Source: Tropicimonas sp. IMCC6043
GTDB lineage: Bacteria; Pseudomonadota; Alphaproteobacteria; Rhodobacterales; Rhodobacteraceae
DNA length: 64,000 bases
Assembly: GCF_004146235.1 (NCBI RefSeq)
Contig: NZ_SELO01000005.1
Coordinates: 147,282 to 211,281, forward strand
Reading direction: 5' to 3'
A program made the translations under genes and the position numbers. Of the stretch, positions 26,631 through 34,409 are shown piece by piece. Position 1 is the first letter of the stretch. Each line of letters begins with the position of its first letter. Below the pieces are notes generated by a model, which worked only from the letters and a program-made list of their open reading frames with translations, was not told the origin of the DNA and searched no databases.

Positions 26631-28163
26631 CTAGAGCGGAATGTTGCTGTGCTTCTTCCACGGCATCGCCCGCTTCTTGTGCCGCAGGCTCGCAAAGGCC
26701 CGCGCCACCCGCTTCCGGGTCCGCCGCGGCTGAATCACCTCGTCGATGAAACCGCGCTCGGCGGCCACGAAGGGGTTGGCGAAGCGCCGTTCGTATTCCG
26801 CCGTCCGTGCCGCGATCTTCTCCGGGTCGCCGAGTTCGGACCGGTGCAGGATCTCCACCGCGCCCTTGGCCCCCATCACCGCGATCTCGGCCGTGGGCCA
26901 GGCGTAGTTGATGTCGCTCTTCAGGTGCTTCGAAGACATAACGTCGTAGGCCCCACCATAGGCCTTGCGGGTAATCACCGTCACCTTCGGCACCGTCGCT
27001 TCGCCATAGGCGAACAGGAGCTTGGCCCCGTGCTTGATGACGCCGCCATATTCCTGGTCGGTCCCCGGCATGAAGCCCGGCACGTCGACGAAGGTCAGGA
27101 TCGGGATCTCGAACGCGTCGCAGAACCGGACGAACCGCGCCGCCTTCTTGGAACTGTCGATGTCGAGGCAGCCCGCCAGCACCATCGGCTGGTTGGCCAC
27201 GACGCCAGTCGTCTGCCCCTCGATGCGGATGAAGCCGGTGATGATATTCTTCGCGTGCTCCGCCTGAATCTCGAAGAAATCTCCCTCGTCGGCCACCTTG
27301 GTGACCAGCTCGTGCATGTCGTAGGGCGTATGCGCGTTGTCCGGCACCAGCGTGTCGAGACTCTCGTCGGCGCGGCTCGGATCGTCGAAGAACGGCCGCA
27401 CCGGCGCCTTCTGCCGGTTGTTCATCGGGAGGAAATCGAACAGGCGCCGGATCTCGACCAGCGCCTCGACGTCGTTCTCGAAGGCGCCGTCCGCCACAGA
27501 GGATTTCCGCGTGTGGGTCGAGGCGCCGCCGAGTTCCTCGGCGGTCACCACCTCGTTGGTCACCGTCTTTACCACGTCGGGCCCGGTGACGAACATGTAG
27601 GAGGTGTCTTGCACCATGAAGATGAAGTCTGTCATCGCCGGGGAATAGACAGCGCCCCCCGCGCATGGCCCCATGATGACCGATATCTGCGGGATGATGC
27701 CCGAGGCGTCGATATTGCGCTGGAAGACCTCGGCATATCCCGCGAGGCTGTCCACACCTTCCTGGATCCGGGCGCCGCCGGAATCGTTGAGCCCGATCAC
27801 CGGCGCGCCGTTCTGCACCGCCATATCCATGATCTTGCAGATCTTCTGGGCGTGGCTCTCCGAGAGCGAACCGCCGAATACGGTGAAGTCCTGCGAGAAG
27901 ACATAGACGAGCCGACCGTTGATCGTGCCCCAGCCCGTGACCACGCCATCGCCCGCCGGCTGTTCGGCCTGCATGCCGAAATCGGTGCAGCGATGAGTGA
28001 CGAACATGTCGAACTCTTCGAAGGACCCCTCGTCGAGGAGAAGGTCGATCCGCTCCCGCGCCGTGAGCTTGCCCTTCTTGTGCTGGTTGTCGATGCGGCG
28101 CTGGCCGCCACCAAGCCGGGCCGAGGCCCGCCGCGCCTCGAGTTCCTCAAGAATATCCCTCAT
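26631..28163 (-). CDS. pccB: Propionyl-CoA carboxylase carboxyltransferase (beta) subunit
   Basis: 510 aa. It transfers the carboxyl group from biotin on PccA to propionyl-CoA. The N-terminal CT half includes [37 protein letters not shown] and [20 protein letters not shown]. The C-terminal half has [36 protein letters not shown] and GGAYDVMSS, with the oxyanion-hole glycines. ATG 28163 has GGGGGAGG upstream. The 188 bp upstream region, shared with the divergent transporter, has TTTGCAAA boxes expected for PccR. Confidence 0.97.
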   Translation of the reverse strand: MRDILEELEARRASARLGGGQRRIDNQHKKGKLTARERIDLLLDEGSFEEFDMFVTHRCTDFGMQAEQPAGDGVVTGWGTINGRLVYVFSQDFTVFGGSLSESHAQKICKIMDMAVQNGAPVIGLNDSGGARIQEGVDSLAGYAEVFQRNIDASGIIPQISVIMGPCAGGAVYSPAMTDFIFMVQDTSYMFVTGPDVVKTVTNEVVTAEELGGASTHTRKSSVADGAFENDVEALVEIRRLFDFLPMNNRQKAPVRPFFDDPSRADESLDTLVPDNAHTPYDMHELVTKVADEGDFFEIQAEHAKNIITGFIRIEGQTTGVVANQPMVLAGCLDIDSSKKAARFVRFCDAFEIPILTFVDVPGFMPGTDQEYGGVIKHGAKLLFAYGEATVPKVTVITRKAYGGAYDVMSSKHLKSDINYAWPTAEIAVMGAKGAVEILHRSELGDPEKIAARTAEYERRFANPFVAAERGFIDEVIQPRRTRKRVARAFASLRHKKRAMPWKKHSNIPL

Positions 28164-28234
28164 TTCGCCTCCCCCTGATCGTTTTACCGGTGGTAACGTC
28201 CAAGGCCGCCTCTCGGAAAGAAAAAAACGGGAAA

Positions 28235-28281
28235 TTTGCAAATATTTGGCAAGCAGCCTTTTGCAAATCGCAAAACTGCGA
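28235..28281. promoter_or_regulatory. TTTGCAAA boxes in the pccB/MFS divergent promoter
   Basis: TTTGCAAA occurs at 28235-28242 within TTTGCAAATATTTGGCAA, whose core CAAATATTTG is palindromic, and again at 28260-28267 within TTTTGCAAATCGCAAAA. GCAAAACTGCGA follows at 28270-28281. Established: in Rhodobacter sphaeroides PccR controls pccB through TTTGCAAA-N4-TTTGCAAA. Here the spacing is not that exact tandem form, but two boxes 72 and 97 bp from the pccB start are strong candidates for the operator of the PccR-like regulator encoded at 29618. Confidence 0.75.
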
Positions 28282-28351
28282 ACATAAGGCCGCGCTTCCC
28301 GCTCCGCCTGAGCGGATGGACAGCACGATCGCCAGCGTCTATTTCCGCTTC

Positions 28352-29572
28352 ATGTCAACGCCCGTAAAGATCACTTTTCTCGATCGTTCCACCCCGCCGC
28401 ATATTTCCACGCTGGTCCTGCTCGCAGGGATCTCGGCGATGAACATGTCGATCTTCCTGCCGTCGCTGCCCGCGATGACAGAGTATTTCGGAACCGACTA
28501 TTCCGTCATGCAGCTCTCGGTTTCGCTCTACCTCGCAACGACCGCGGTTCTTCAACTGCTCATCGGCTCGATCTCCGACCGGTTCGGCCGCCGTCCGGTC
28601 GTCCTCTGGTCCATCGGCTTTTTCATTGTCGCGACGCTCGGATGCTTGATCGCGCCGAATGCCGCGGTCTTCCTCGTCTTCCGCATGCTCCAGTCGACCG
28701 TCGTGGTCGGCATCGTGCTCTCCCGCGCCGTCGTCCGCGACACCTACCCCCAGAACGAGGCCGCCTCGCGGATCGGCTATGTCACCATGGGCATGTCACT
28801 TGTCCCGATGGTCGCACCGCTGATGGGCGGCACACTGGACGAGCTGTTCGGCTGGCATTCGGTCTTCGTCTTCCTGACGCTGGCGGGCGCGGCGATGCTC
28901 TGGCTCTCCTGGCGCGATCTCGGTGAAACGGCGACCAACACGGGCGCCTCCCTCGCCCAACAGGTCCGCGACTATCCCGAGCTTCTGGTCTCTCCCCGAT
29001 TCTGGGGCTACGCGCTGGCAACCGCCTTCACCTCCGGTGCCTTCTTCGCCTTTCTCGGCGGCGGCCCCTATGCCGCGGGCCAGATCTTCAAACTCTCGCC
29101 TCAGATGACCGGCCTGTGCCTTGGCGCACCGGCGATCGGCTACATGGCTGGCAACTATCTGTCCGGTCGCTTTTCCGCTCGGTTCGGAATCAACCCGATG
29201 ATCCTCTGGGGCGCCCTCTTCTCGACCGCGGGCCTCGGCCTGTCGCTTGCCCTCGGCATCTTCGGGCTGCACAGCCCCCTCGCCTTTTTTGGCCTTATTG
29301 TCACGCTTGGCGTCGGAAACGGCATGATCATTCCCAACGCGACCGCGGGCATGCTCTCGGTGCGCCCGAAGCTTGCCGGAACGGCGAGCGGCCTCGGCGG
29401 TTTCATCATGGTCGGCGGCGGCGCCGCGCTCTCGGTGATCGCCGGACATATCATCGAAGGGGCAGCGACACCGATGCCGCTTCAATGGCTGATGTTCGTG
29501 GCCGCCGCGCTCTCGCTCGCCTCGATCCTTGCGGTAATCCGGCGGGAGCGCGTCATGCAGCTTGCGCCCTGA
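28352..29572 (+). CDS. Bcr/CflA family multidrug-type MFS transporter
   Basis: 406 aa with 12 hydrophobic segments. Loop 2-3 contains the MFS motif GSISDRFGRRPVVLWS and helix 5 has GMSLVPMVAPLMGGTLDE, both typical of Bcr/CflA drug/H+ antiporters. The frame is open from 28190; ATG 28352 begins the family-like sequence (ATG 28316 is an alternative, neither has a good ribosome site). It is divergent from pccB and is followed 45 bp later by pccR. Position suggests export of a propionate-related compound or shared control, but that is inference. Confidence 0.85.
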   Translation: MSTPVKITFLDRSTPPHISTLVLLAGISAMNMSIFLPSLPAMTEYFGTDYSVMQLSVSLYLATTAVLQLLIGSISDRFGRRPVVLWSIGFFIVATLGCLIAPNAAVFLVFRMLQSTVVVGIVLSRAVVRDTYPQNEAASRIGYVTMGMSLVPMVAPLMGGTLDELFGWHSVFVFLTLAGAAMLWLSWRDLGETATNTGASLAQQVRDYPELLVSPRFWGYALATAFTSGAFFAFLGGGPYAAGQIFKLSPQMTGLCLGAPAIGYMAGNYLSGRFSARFGINPMILWGALFSTAGLGLSLALGIFGLHSPLAFFGLIVTLGVGNGMIIPNATAGMLSVRPKLAGTASGLGGFIMVGGGAALSVIAGHIIEGAATPMPLQWLMFVAAALSLASILAVIRRERVMQLAP

Positions 29573-29612
29573 GCTTTGCAAAGCGAAGATCGCTAAAAGC
29601 GAAGCTGCAAAG
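29573..29612 (+). promoter_or_regulatory. Palindromic TTTGCAAA box upstream of pccR
   Basis: GCTTTGCAAAGC (29573-29584) is a perfect 12-bp palindrome containing TTTGCAAA. AGCGA-AGA-TCGCT follows directly, and GCTGCAAAGC at 29603-29612 partly repeats the box eight bases before the pccR ATG. Because the same core is found before pccB, autoregulation of pccR is a reasonable inference. The gap begins immediately after the stop of the transporter. Confidence 0.65.
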
Positions 29613-29617
29613 CAACC

Positions 29618-31003
29618 ATGGCCCAGAAGAAACTCTACGTCGGCGTAAAGCTGCGCGAGATCCGTACGCGGCTCGGGCTGACACAGAAGGTCTTTGCCGC
29701 GAAGCTAGGGGTTTCGCTGCCCTATCTCAACCAGATGGAGAACAATCACCGCCCGGTCTCGACCTCCGTCGTACTGGCGCTGGCGCAGGAGTTCGGCCTC
29801 GACGTGACCGAGCTCAGTTCCGGCGACACCGAAAGGCTGGTCGCCGACATGCGCGAGATCCTCGCCGACCCGGTCTTTTCCGACACGCCTCCACTCGCCG
29901 ATCTTCGGCTGGCCGCCTCCAACGCCCCCGCACTGACCCGCGCCTTTCTCGAGCTTCACTCGGCCTACCGCCGCACCCAGGAACGCATGGCCACACTCGA
30001 CGCCGCGATCGGCCAGCGGGCCGATGTCGTGGCCGCATCGCCATGGGACGAGGTCCGGGACTTCTTTCACTATATCGACAATCATATCGATGCCGTTGAT
30101 CGCGCCGCAGAGTTCTTCGCCGGCGACGACCCGATGAAGGCCGCCGAGAGGGAACTCGAAAAACGTGGCATAACCACACGGTATTCTGAAGAAACCGTCG
30201 TGCGCGCATACGACCCTTCGGCGCGCAGCCTGACCCTCTCGGCGCGCGCCAGCCCGGCGACACGGAACTTCCAGATTCTCCACCAGATTGCACTTTTCAC
30301 ACAAAGGGACCTGCTCGAGGCCACGCTCGACCTGGCCCGCCTGCAAAGCGCGGACTCGCGCTCCATTGCGCGTATCGGACTGGCCAATTACTTCGCCGGC
30401 GCTGCGCTCCTGCCCTATGGCCGCTTTCGCGCAGCAGCGCGCACGATGCGGCACGACATCGAGCGCCTGGCGCACCGCTTCGACGCCTCGCTCGAACAGG
30501 TCATGCACCGGCTCTCGACCCTGCAGCGGACCGGCGACAAGGGCGTGCCGTTTTTCTTCGTCTGTGTCGACCAGGCCGGCAACATCACCAAGCGCCATTC
30601 GGCGACACGGCTTCAGTTCGCACGGTTCGGCGGCGCCTGCCCGCTTTGGAATGTGCACCGCGCCTTCGAGACGCCGGGCCGCTTCCTGCGCCAACTCGCC
30701 GAGACCCCGGACGGGGTGCGCTACCTGCTGCTCGCGCGCGACGTCTCGAAACCCGCCGGCGCCTGGGGCACCCCGGATCGCCGCCACGCGATCGCGCTCG
30801 GATGCGAAGTCGGCCATGCCGCCGAGTTGGTCTATGCCGACGGGCTCGACACCGGCAATCCGGCTGCCTATGAGCCGATCGGCACCTCCTGCCGGATCTG
30901 CGAGCGGCGCGACTGCCACCAGCGCTCGATCCCGCCGCTGGAGCGCCAGTTGCGATTCCCGGAGAACCGGCGGCAGCTCTTGCCCTACGAGATCGGCGAG
31001 TGA
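29618..31003 (+). CDS. pccR: PccR-type short-chain fatty acyl-CoA regulator (ScfR family)
   Basis: 461 aa. An XRE helix-turn-helix (residues ~8-65: LREIRTRLGLTQKVFAAKLG, LPYLNQMENNHRP) binds DNA. The central part is an IrrE-like/DUF955 domain without the HExxH zinc site (NFQILHQIALFTQRDLL, GLANYFAGAALLPY), thought to bind acyl-CoA in ScfR proteins. The C-terminal DUF2083 domain ends with cysteines in SCRICERRDCHQRSIPPLER. It lies next to pccB with matching TTTGCAAA boxes, so activation of propionyl-CoA carboxylase during growth on propionate or acetate-derived carbon is the likely role. Confidence 0.93.
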   Translation: MAQKKLYVGVKLREIRTRLGLTQKVFAAKLGVSLPYLNQMENNHRPVSTSVVLALAQEFGLDVTELSSGDTERLVADMREILADPVFSDTPPLADLRLAASNAPALTRAFLELHSAYRRTQERMATLDAAIGQRADVVAASPWDEVRDFFHYIDNHIDAVDRAAEFFAGDDPMKAAERELEKRGITTRYSEETVVRAYDPSARSLTLSARASPATRNFQILHQIALFTQRDLLEATLDLARLQSADSRSIARIGLANYFAGAALLPYGRFRAAARTMRHDIERLAHRFDASLEQVMHRLSTLQRTGDKGVPFFFVCVDQAGNITKRHSATRLQFARFGGACPLWNVHRAFETPGRFLRQLAETPDGVRYLLLARDVSKPAGAWGTPDRRHAIALGCEVGHAAELVYADGLDTGNPAAYEPIGTSCRICERRDCHQRSIPPLERQLRFPENRRQLLPYEIGE

Positions 31004-31009
31004 AGGGGA

Positions 31010-31252
31010 TCAGGAGGCGGATCTGAGCCGGCGATAGATCTCGTCCTTGAGGAGCATCCGCCGCTTGCGAAGCTGATGCTCCGCCAGTTCCTCCATCGGG
31101 CGTTCGTAGGTTTCGGCGGCGTGGATACGCAGGTTCAGCGCCCTGTACTCCTCGACCAGCGCAGCGAAGAGCGAGTCCTCGACGACGAGCGCATCGATCA
31201 GCTCGCGCTGGTCGGGAAATTCCTCTGCCAGTTCGTGCGGAACCTGCGACAT
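31010..31252 (-). CDS. DUF465 (YdcH-like) small protein
   Basis: 80 aa, helical and charged. The tail ELAEHQLRKRRMLLKDEIYRRL matches the DUF465/YdcH family signature; members form small helical hairpins, and their function is unknown. ATG 31252 has AAGGAGGAGG upstream, an excellent site; the frame is open to 31450 but that part is unrelated. It is convergent with pccR (6 bp gap) and divergent from the 31481 gene. Confidence 0.88.
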   Translation of the reverse strand: MSQVPHELAEEFPDQRELIDALVVEDSLFAALVEEYRALNLRIHAAETYERPMEELAEHQLRKRRMLLKDEIYRRLRSAS

Positions 31253-31480
31253 GGCTTCCTCCTCCTTTTGGCGGACCCTCCGATGCGAACATGCCTCCGC
31301 CACGGCGCCCCGGCCGTCCGCGACCTGATTGATAGGCCTCTCGCACGACCTGCCGCCTTGATCTGGCGCAATTCCGCGCGATCCGGGCTTGGCGATTGCC
31401 CGCGGCGGTGAGTTGTTGGAACATATGAGCGTGGTCGAAAGTTGGTACACACGGGCGTAGCCGATGAGGAGACAGCGAGG

Positions 31481-32476
31481 ATGGTTGAACGGACAAGACT
31501 GTATTGGACCGGGGGAACTCTGGCCGCGGTGGGCTGCCTGGTCGGCTTTACGGTGCTGGCACAGCAGGATGGCACGGACAGCGGCGGCGCCTTCCCGACT
31601 TTCCAGATGACCACGCCCAACTCCTCGGATACGACGCCTTCCGACACCGGTGGCGCGCCGGCCTTTCCGACATTCGACCTGGCAGCGCCCGAAAGCGGCG
31701 GAGCGATCACTCCACAGGGCGCGGGGTCCGAGGCGTCGGACCTGATACGGGTGGGAAGCTGCTACATCGCCCAGGACATCCCCGCCAGCGACCCCGAGAT
31801 CGTCGTCGAGGTGGAGATCGATTCAGAAGGAAAGGTCGCTTCCCTGCCGGAATTGGTCGAACCCGAACAGCCAACCGTCGAACAGCGCCTGATCTTCGTC
31901 AATCTCGTCACGGCACTCGAGAGTTGCGCGCCTTACGGCGCCGGAAGCGCGGGTCGGCACCGGCTGGCGGCCACCGAGGACGATGTCCGCCTTGTATCCG
32001 ACAGCACGGTCGCGGTTCCCGCGCCTCCACCGCAGGGTCCGATCCCCGGCGCGGCGAGCTGGCTCCCGGGAACTCCGGATACCGAGGCGGATCTCGAGCT
32101 GTCCCGCCGCGAGAAGGCCGAACTCCAGGCCCGTCTGATGGTGATGGGCCATGACCCGAACGGCATCGACGGCATGCCGGGCAAGGGCACACGCGCCGCG
32201 CTCAAGGCGTGGCAGGAGGCCAACGGCATTCCGGCGAGCGGCTATCTCGACCAGATCCAGATGACGATCCTGATGCAGCAATCCGAACCGGCCTTCGCGG
32301 CCTGGCTCCAGGATCCGGCCAATCGCGAGACCATCGAGAGCGCCGCTGCCGCCGCGCCCGTGGCACAGAAAAAAGCAAGCGGCAACAATCGCGCCAAGCT
32401 GCCGCCGGGATATTTCTGGTACAAGGGGCGCATGTGCAAGAAGGTGTTCGGCAGCAGAGTGCTCTCTTGCAGGTAG
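31481..32476 (+). CDS. Membrane-anchored peptidoglycan-binding domain protein
   Basis: 331 aa. One N-terminal membrane helix or signal anchor (GTLAAVGCLVGFTVLAQ) is followed by a Gly/Thr/Pro-rich low-complexity stretch. Next comes a TonB-C-like region (DLIRVGSCYIAQDIPASD, VVEVEIDSEGKVASLPEL) and a PG_binding_1 domain (~225-285: RREKAELQARLMVMGHDPNG, PGKGTRAALKAWQEANGIPA). The C terminus has GYFWYKGRMCKKVFGSR with two cysteines. AGGAG precedes ATG 31481. It probably sits on the periplasmic side of the inner membrane and binds murein; biological role unknown. Confidence 0.8.
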   Translation: MVERTRLYWTGGTLAAVGCLVGFTVLAQQDGTDSGGAFPTFQMTTPNSSDTTPSDTGGAPAFPTFDLAAPESGGAITPQGAGSEASDLIRVGSCYIAQDIPASDPEIVVEVEIDSEGKVASLPELVEPEQPTVEQRLIFVNLVTALESCAPYGAGSAGRHRLAATEDDVRLVSDSTVAVPAPPPQGPIPGAASWLPGTPDTEADLELSRREKAELQARLMVMGHDPNGIDGMPGKGTRAALKAWQEANGIPASGYLDQIQMTILMQQSEPAFAAWLQDPANRETIESAAAAAPVAQKKASGNNRAKLPPGYFWYKGRMCKKVFGSRVLSCR

Positions 32477-32607
32477 GACAAATTCGATATTGAGGCCGGA
32501 CTGGCCCTCGGTCGCGTGGAAGTTGGATCCGCTCGGAGTTTCGATAATCTATCGTGTTGCCGAACAAGCTTACACAGCAAGATTGACGTAGCAGACATCG
32601 GCCCCGG

Positions 32608-33033
32608 TTGCCCGAGATCGACGAACCCGAAGCCATGGCCATCCCTTTTCGAACATTCCCAGAGAGTGGCGGCGTCGTCCCGCATCCTGGGGCGGGACGG
32701 AAGCCTGTGGAGGCGCTTCGGCCCCGCGACCTCGTGCTGACACGGGACGATGGCGCTCTGCCCCTCCGCTGGATCGGACGGAGGCAGGTAATTGGACAGG
32801 GGAATACGACGCTGGCGCTGATCGAGACCGACGTTCTCGGCAACTCGCGACCGCCGCGTGCTGACGCACGGTCCATGATCGACGAGACGCCACTTGACCC
32901 GCCGGACCTACCCGATACTGCAACCGAAATGATCTCCACCCGACCAATCCTGACGGTCCGAGAAGGCGCCGTTCTGGCAGCCGAAGCGTTGTCGCGCGAG
33001 GCTGGTTCGGAGCGCCGAGATCACGCCACCTGA
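32608..33033 (+). pseudogene. Decayed Hint (Hedgehog/intein)-domain gene
   Basis: The open frame encodes KPVEALRPRDLVLTRDDG and LPLRWIGRRQV, matching the first part of the Hint-domain proteins common in Rhodobacterales. The catalytic N-terminal Cys/Gly-Thr region is replaced by VVPHPGAGR. After LGNSR the frame changes: another phase reads DRRVLTHGP then a stop, resembling the next conserved block. The remaining C-terminal part has no family match. It lies in a 658-bp gap (32477-33134) of lower GC than its neighbours, with no other gene I can support. Most likely a remnant of a once larger gene. Confidence 0.55.
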
Positions 33034-33134
33034 GCAATACGACGCCGCCTTGCGGTCGGATTGCCGCGCCTCTTGCGTCCCGTTCCCCCTTCCCCTATCC
33101 CGGCGCCGGAACAGACGGAAGGAACGGGCGGGCC

Positions 33135-34373
33135 ATGCCGCTTCTCGTGATGAAATTCGGCGGCACCTCGGTCGCCACGCTCGACCGGATCCGGCGTGCC
33201 GCCAAGCGCGTCGGTCGCGAGGTCGCCAACGGGTATGACGTCATCGTTATCGTCTCGGCGATGTCCGGAAAGACCAACGAACTCGTCGGCTGGGTCGAGG
33301 AGACCTCGCCCCTCTTCGACGCCCGCGAATACGACGCGGTGGTCAGCTCCGGCGAGAACGTGACCGCCGGCCTGATGGCGCTGACGCTGCAGGAGATGGA
33401 CGTCCCCGCGCGGTCATGGCAGGGCTGGCAGGTACCGGTGCAGACGACGCCGGTCCATGCCGCGGCGCGGATCGAGGCGATCCCGACAGACAATATCAAT
33501 GCCAAGTTCGCCGAAGGCATGAAGGTGGCCGTGGTCGCAGGCTTTCAGGGTATCGCCGCGGACGGACGGATCACCACGCTCGGCCGCGGGGGCTCGGACA
33601 CCACCGCCGTCGCCTTCGCCGCGGCCTTCGGCGCCGAGCGCTGCGACATCTACACCGATGTCGACGGCGTCTACACGACTGACCCGCGAATCTCGTCGAA
33701 AGCACGCAAGCTCGACCGGATCGCCTTCGAGGAAATGCTGGAACTCGCAAGCCTCGGCGCCAAAGTGCTCCAGACCCGCTCGGTCGAACTCGCCATGCGC
33801 TACAAGGTGCGCCTTCGGGTGCTGTCGTCGTTCGAGGAATATGACCCCACAGCAGGCACGCTGGTCTGCGACGAGGAGGAAATCATGGAAAGCAATGTCG
33901 TCTCCGGCGTGGCCTACAGCCGCGATGAGGCCAAGGTTACGCTGATCTCGGTCGCCGACCGCCCGGGCATCGCCTCCGCCATCTTCGGCACGCTCTCGGA
34001 GGCGGCCGTCAACGTGGACATGATCATCCAGAACATCTCCGAGGAAGGCCGCACGGACATGACTTTCTCTTGTCCGACCAACCAGGTCGCCCGGGCTGAC
34101 CGGGCGATGCAGCAGGCGCGCGAGAAGGGGCTGGTCAACTTCCACGACCTGGTGGTGGACAACGATGTCTGCAAGGTTTCAGTCGTGGGCATCGGCATGC
34201 GCTCGCACACGGGCGTCGCGGCGAAGATGTTCGAAGCCCTCTCCAAGGAAGGCATCAACATCAAGGTCATCACCACGTCCGAGATCAAGATCTCGGTTCT
34301 GATCGACCGGAAATATCTGGAATTGGCCGTGCAGGCGCTCCATGATGCCTTCGGGCTGGAGATGGCGGGATAA
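33135..34373 (+). CDS. lysC: Aspartate kinase
   Basis: 412 aa monofunctional aspartokinase, first step toward lysine, threonine and methionine. The N-terminal kinase domain opens VMKFGGTSVATLDRIRRAA, has GRGGSDTTAVAFAAAFGAER and CDIYTDVDGVYTTDPR, and the C-terminal ACT pair (~270-400) includes SVADRPGIASAIFGTLSE and GIGMRSHTGVAAKMFEAL. The ATG at 33135 has GGAAGGAACGGG upstream. Length and ACT pair suggest feedback control by lysine and threonine, but the effector cannot be read from sequence. ptsP follows 36 bp later, likely the same transcript. Confidence 0.97.
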   Translation: MPLLVMKFGGTSVATLDRIRRAAKRVGREVANGYDVIVIVSAMSGKTNELVGWVEETSPLFDAREYDAVVSSGENVTAGLMALTLQEMDVPARSWQGWQVPVQTTPVHAAARIEAIPTDNINAKFAEGMKVAVVAGFQGIAADGRITTLGRGGSDTTAVAFAAAFGAERCDIYTDVDGVYTTDPRISSKARKLDRIAFEEMLELASLGAKVLQTRSVELAMRYKVRLRVLSSFEEYDPTAGTLVCDEEEIMESNVVSGVAYSRDEAKVTLISVADRPGIASAIFGTLSEAAVNVDMIIQNISEEGRTDMTFSCPTNQVARADRAMQQAREKGLVNFHDLVVDNDVCKVSVVGIGMRSHTGVAAKMFEALSKEGINIKVITTSEIKISVLIDRKYLELAVQALHDAFGLEMAG

Positions 34374-34409
34374 TCGCATCCCGCCGGTCTCCCCAAGGGG
34401 ACGGGACAG

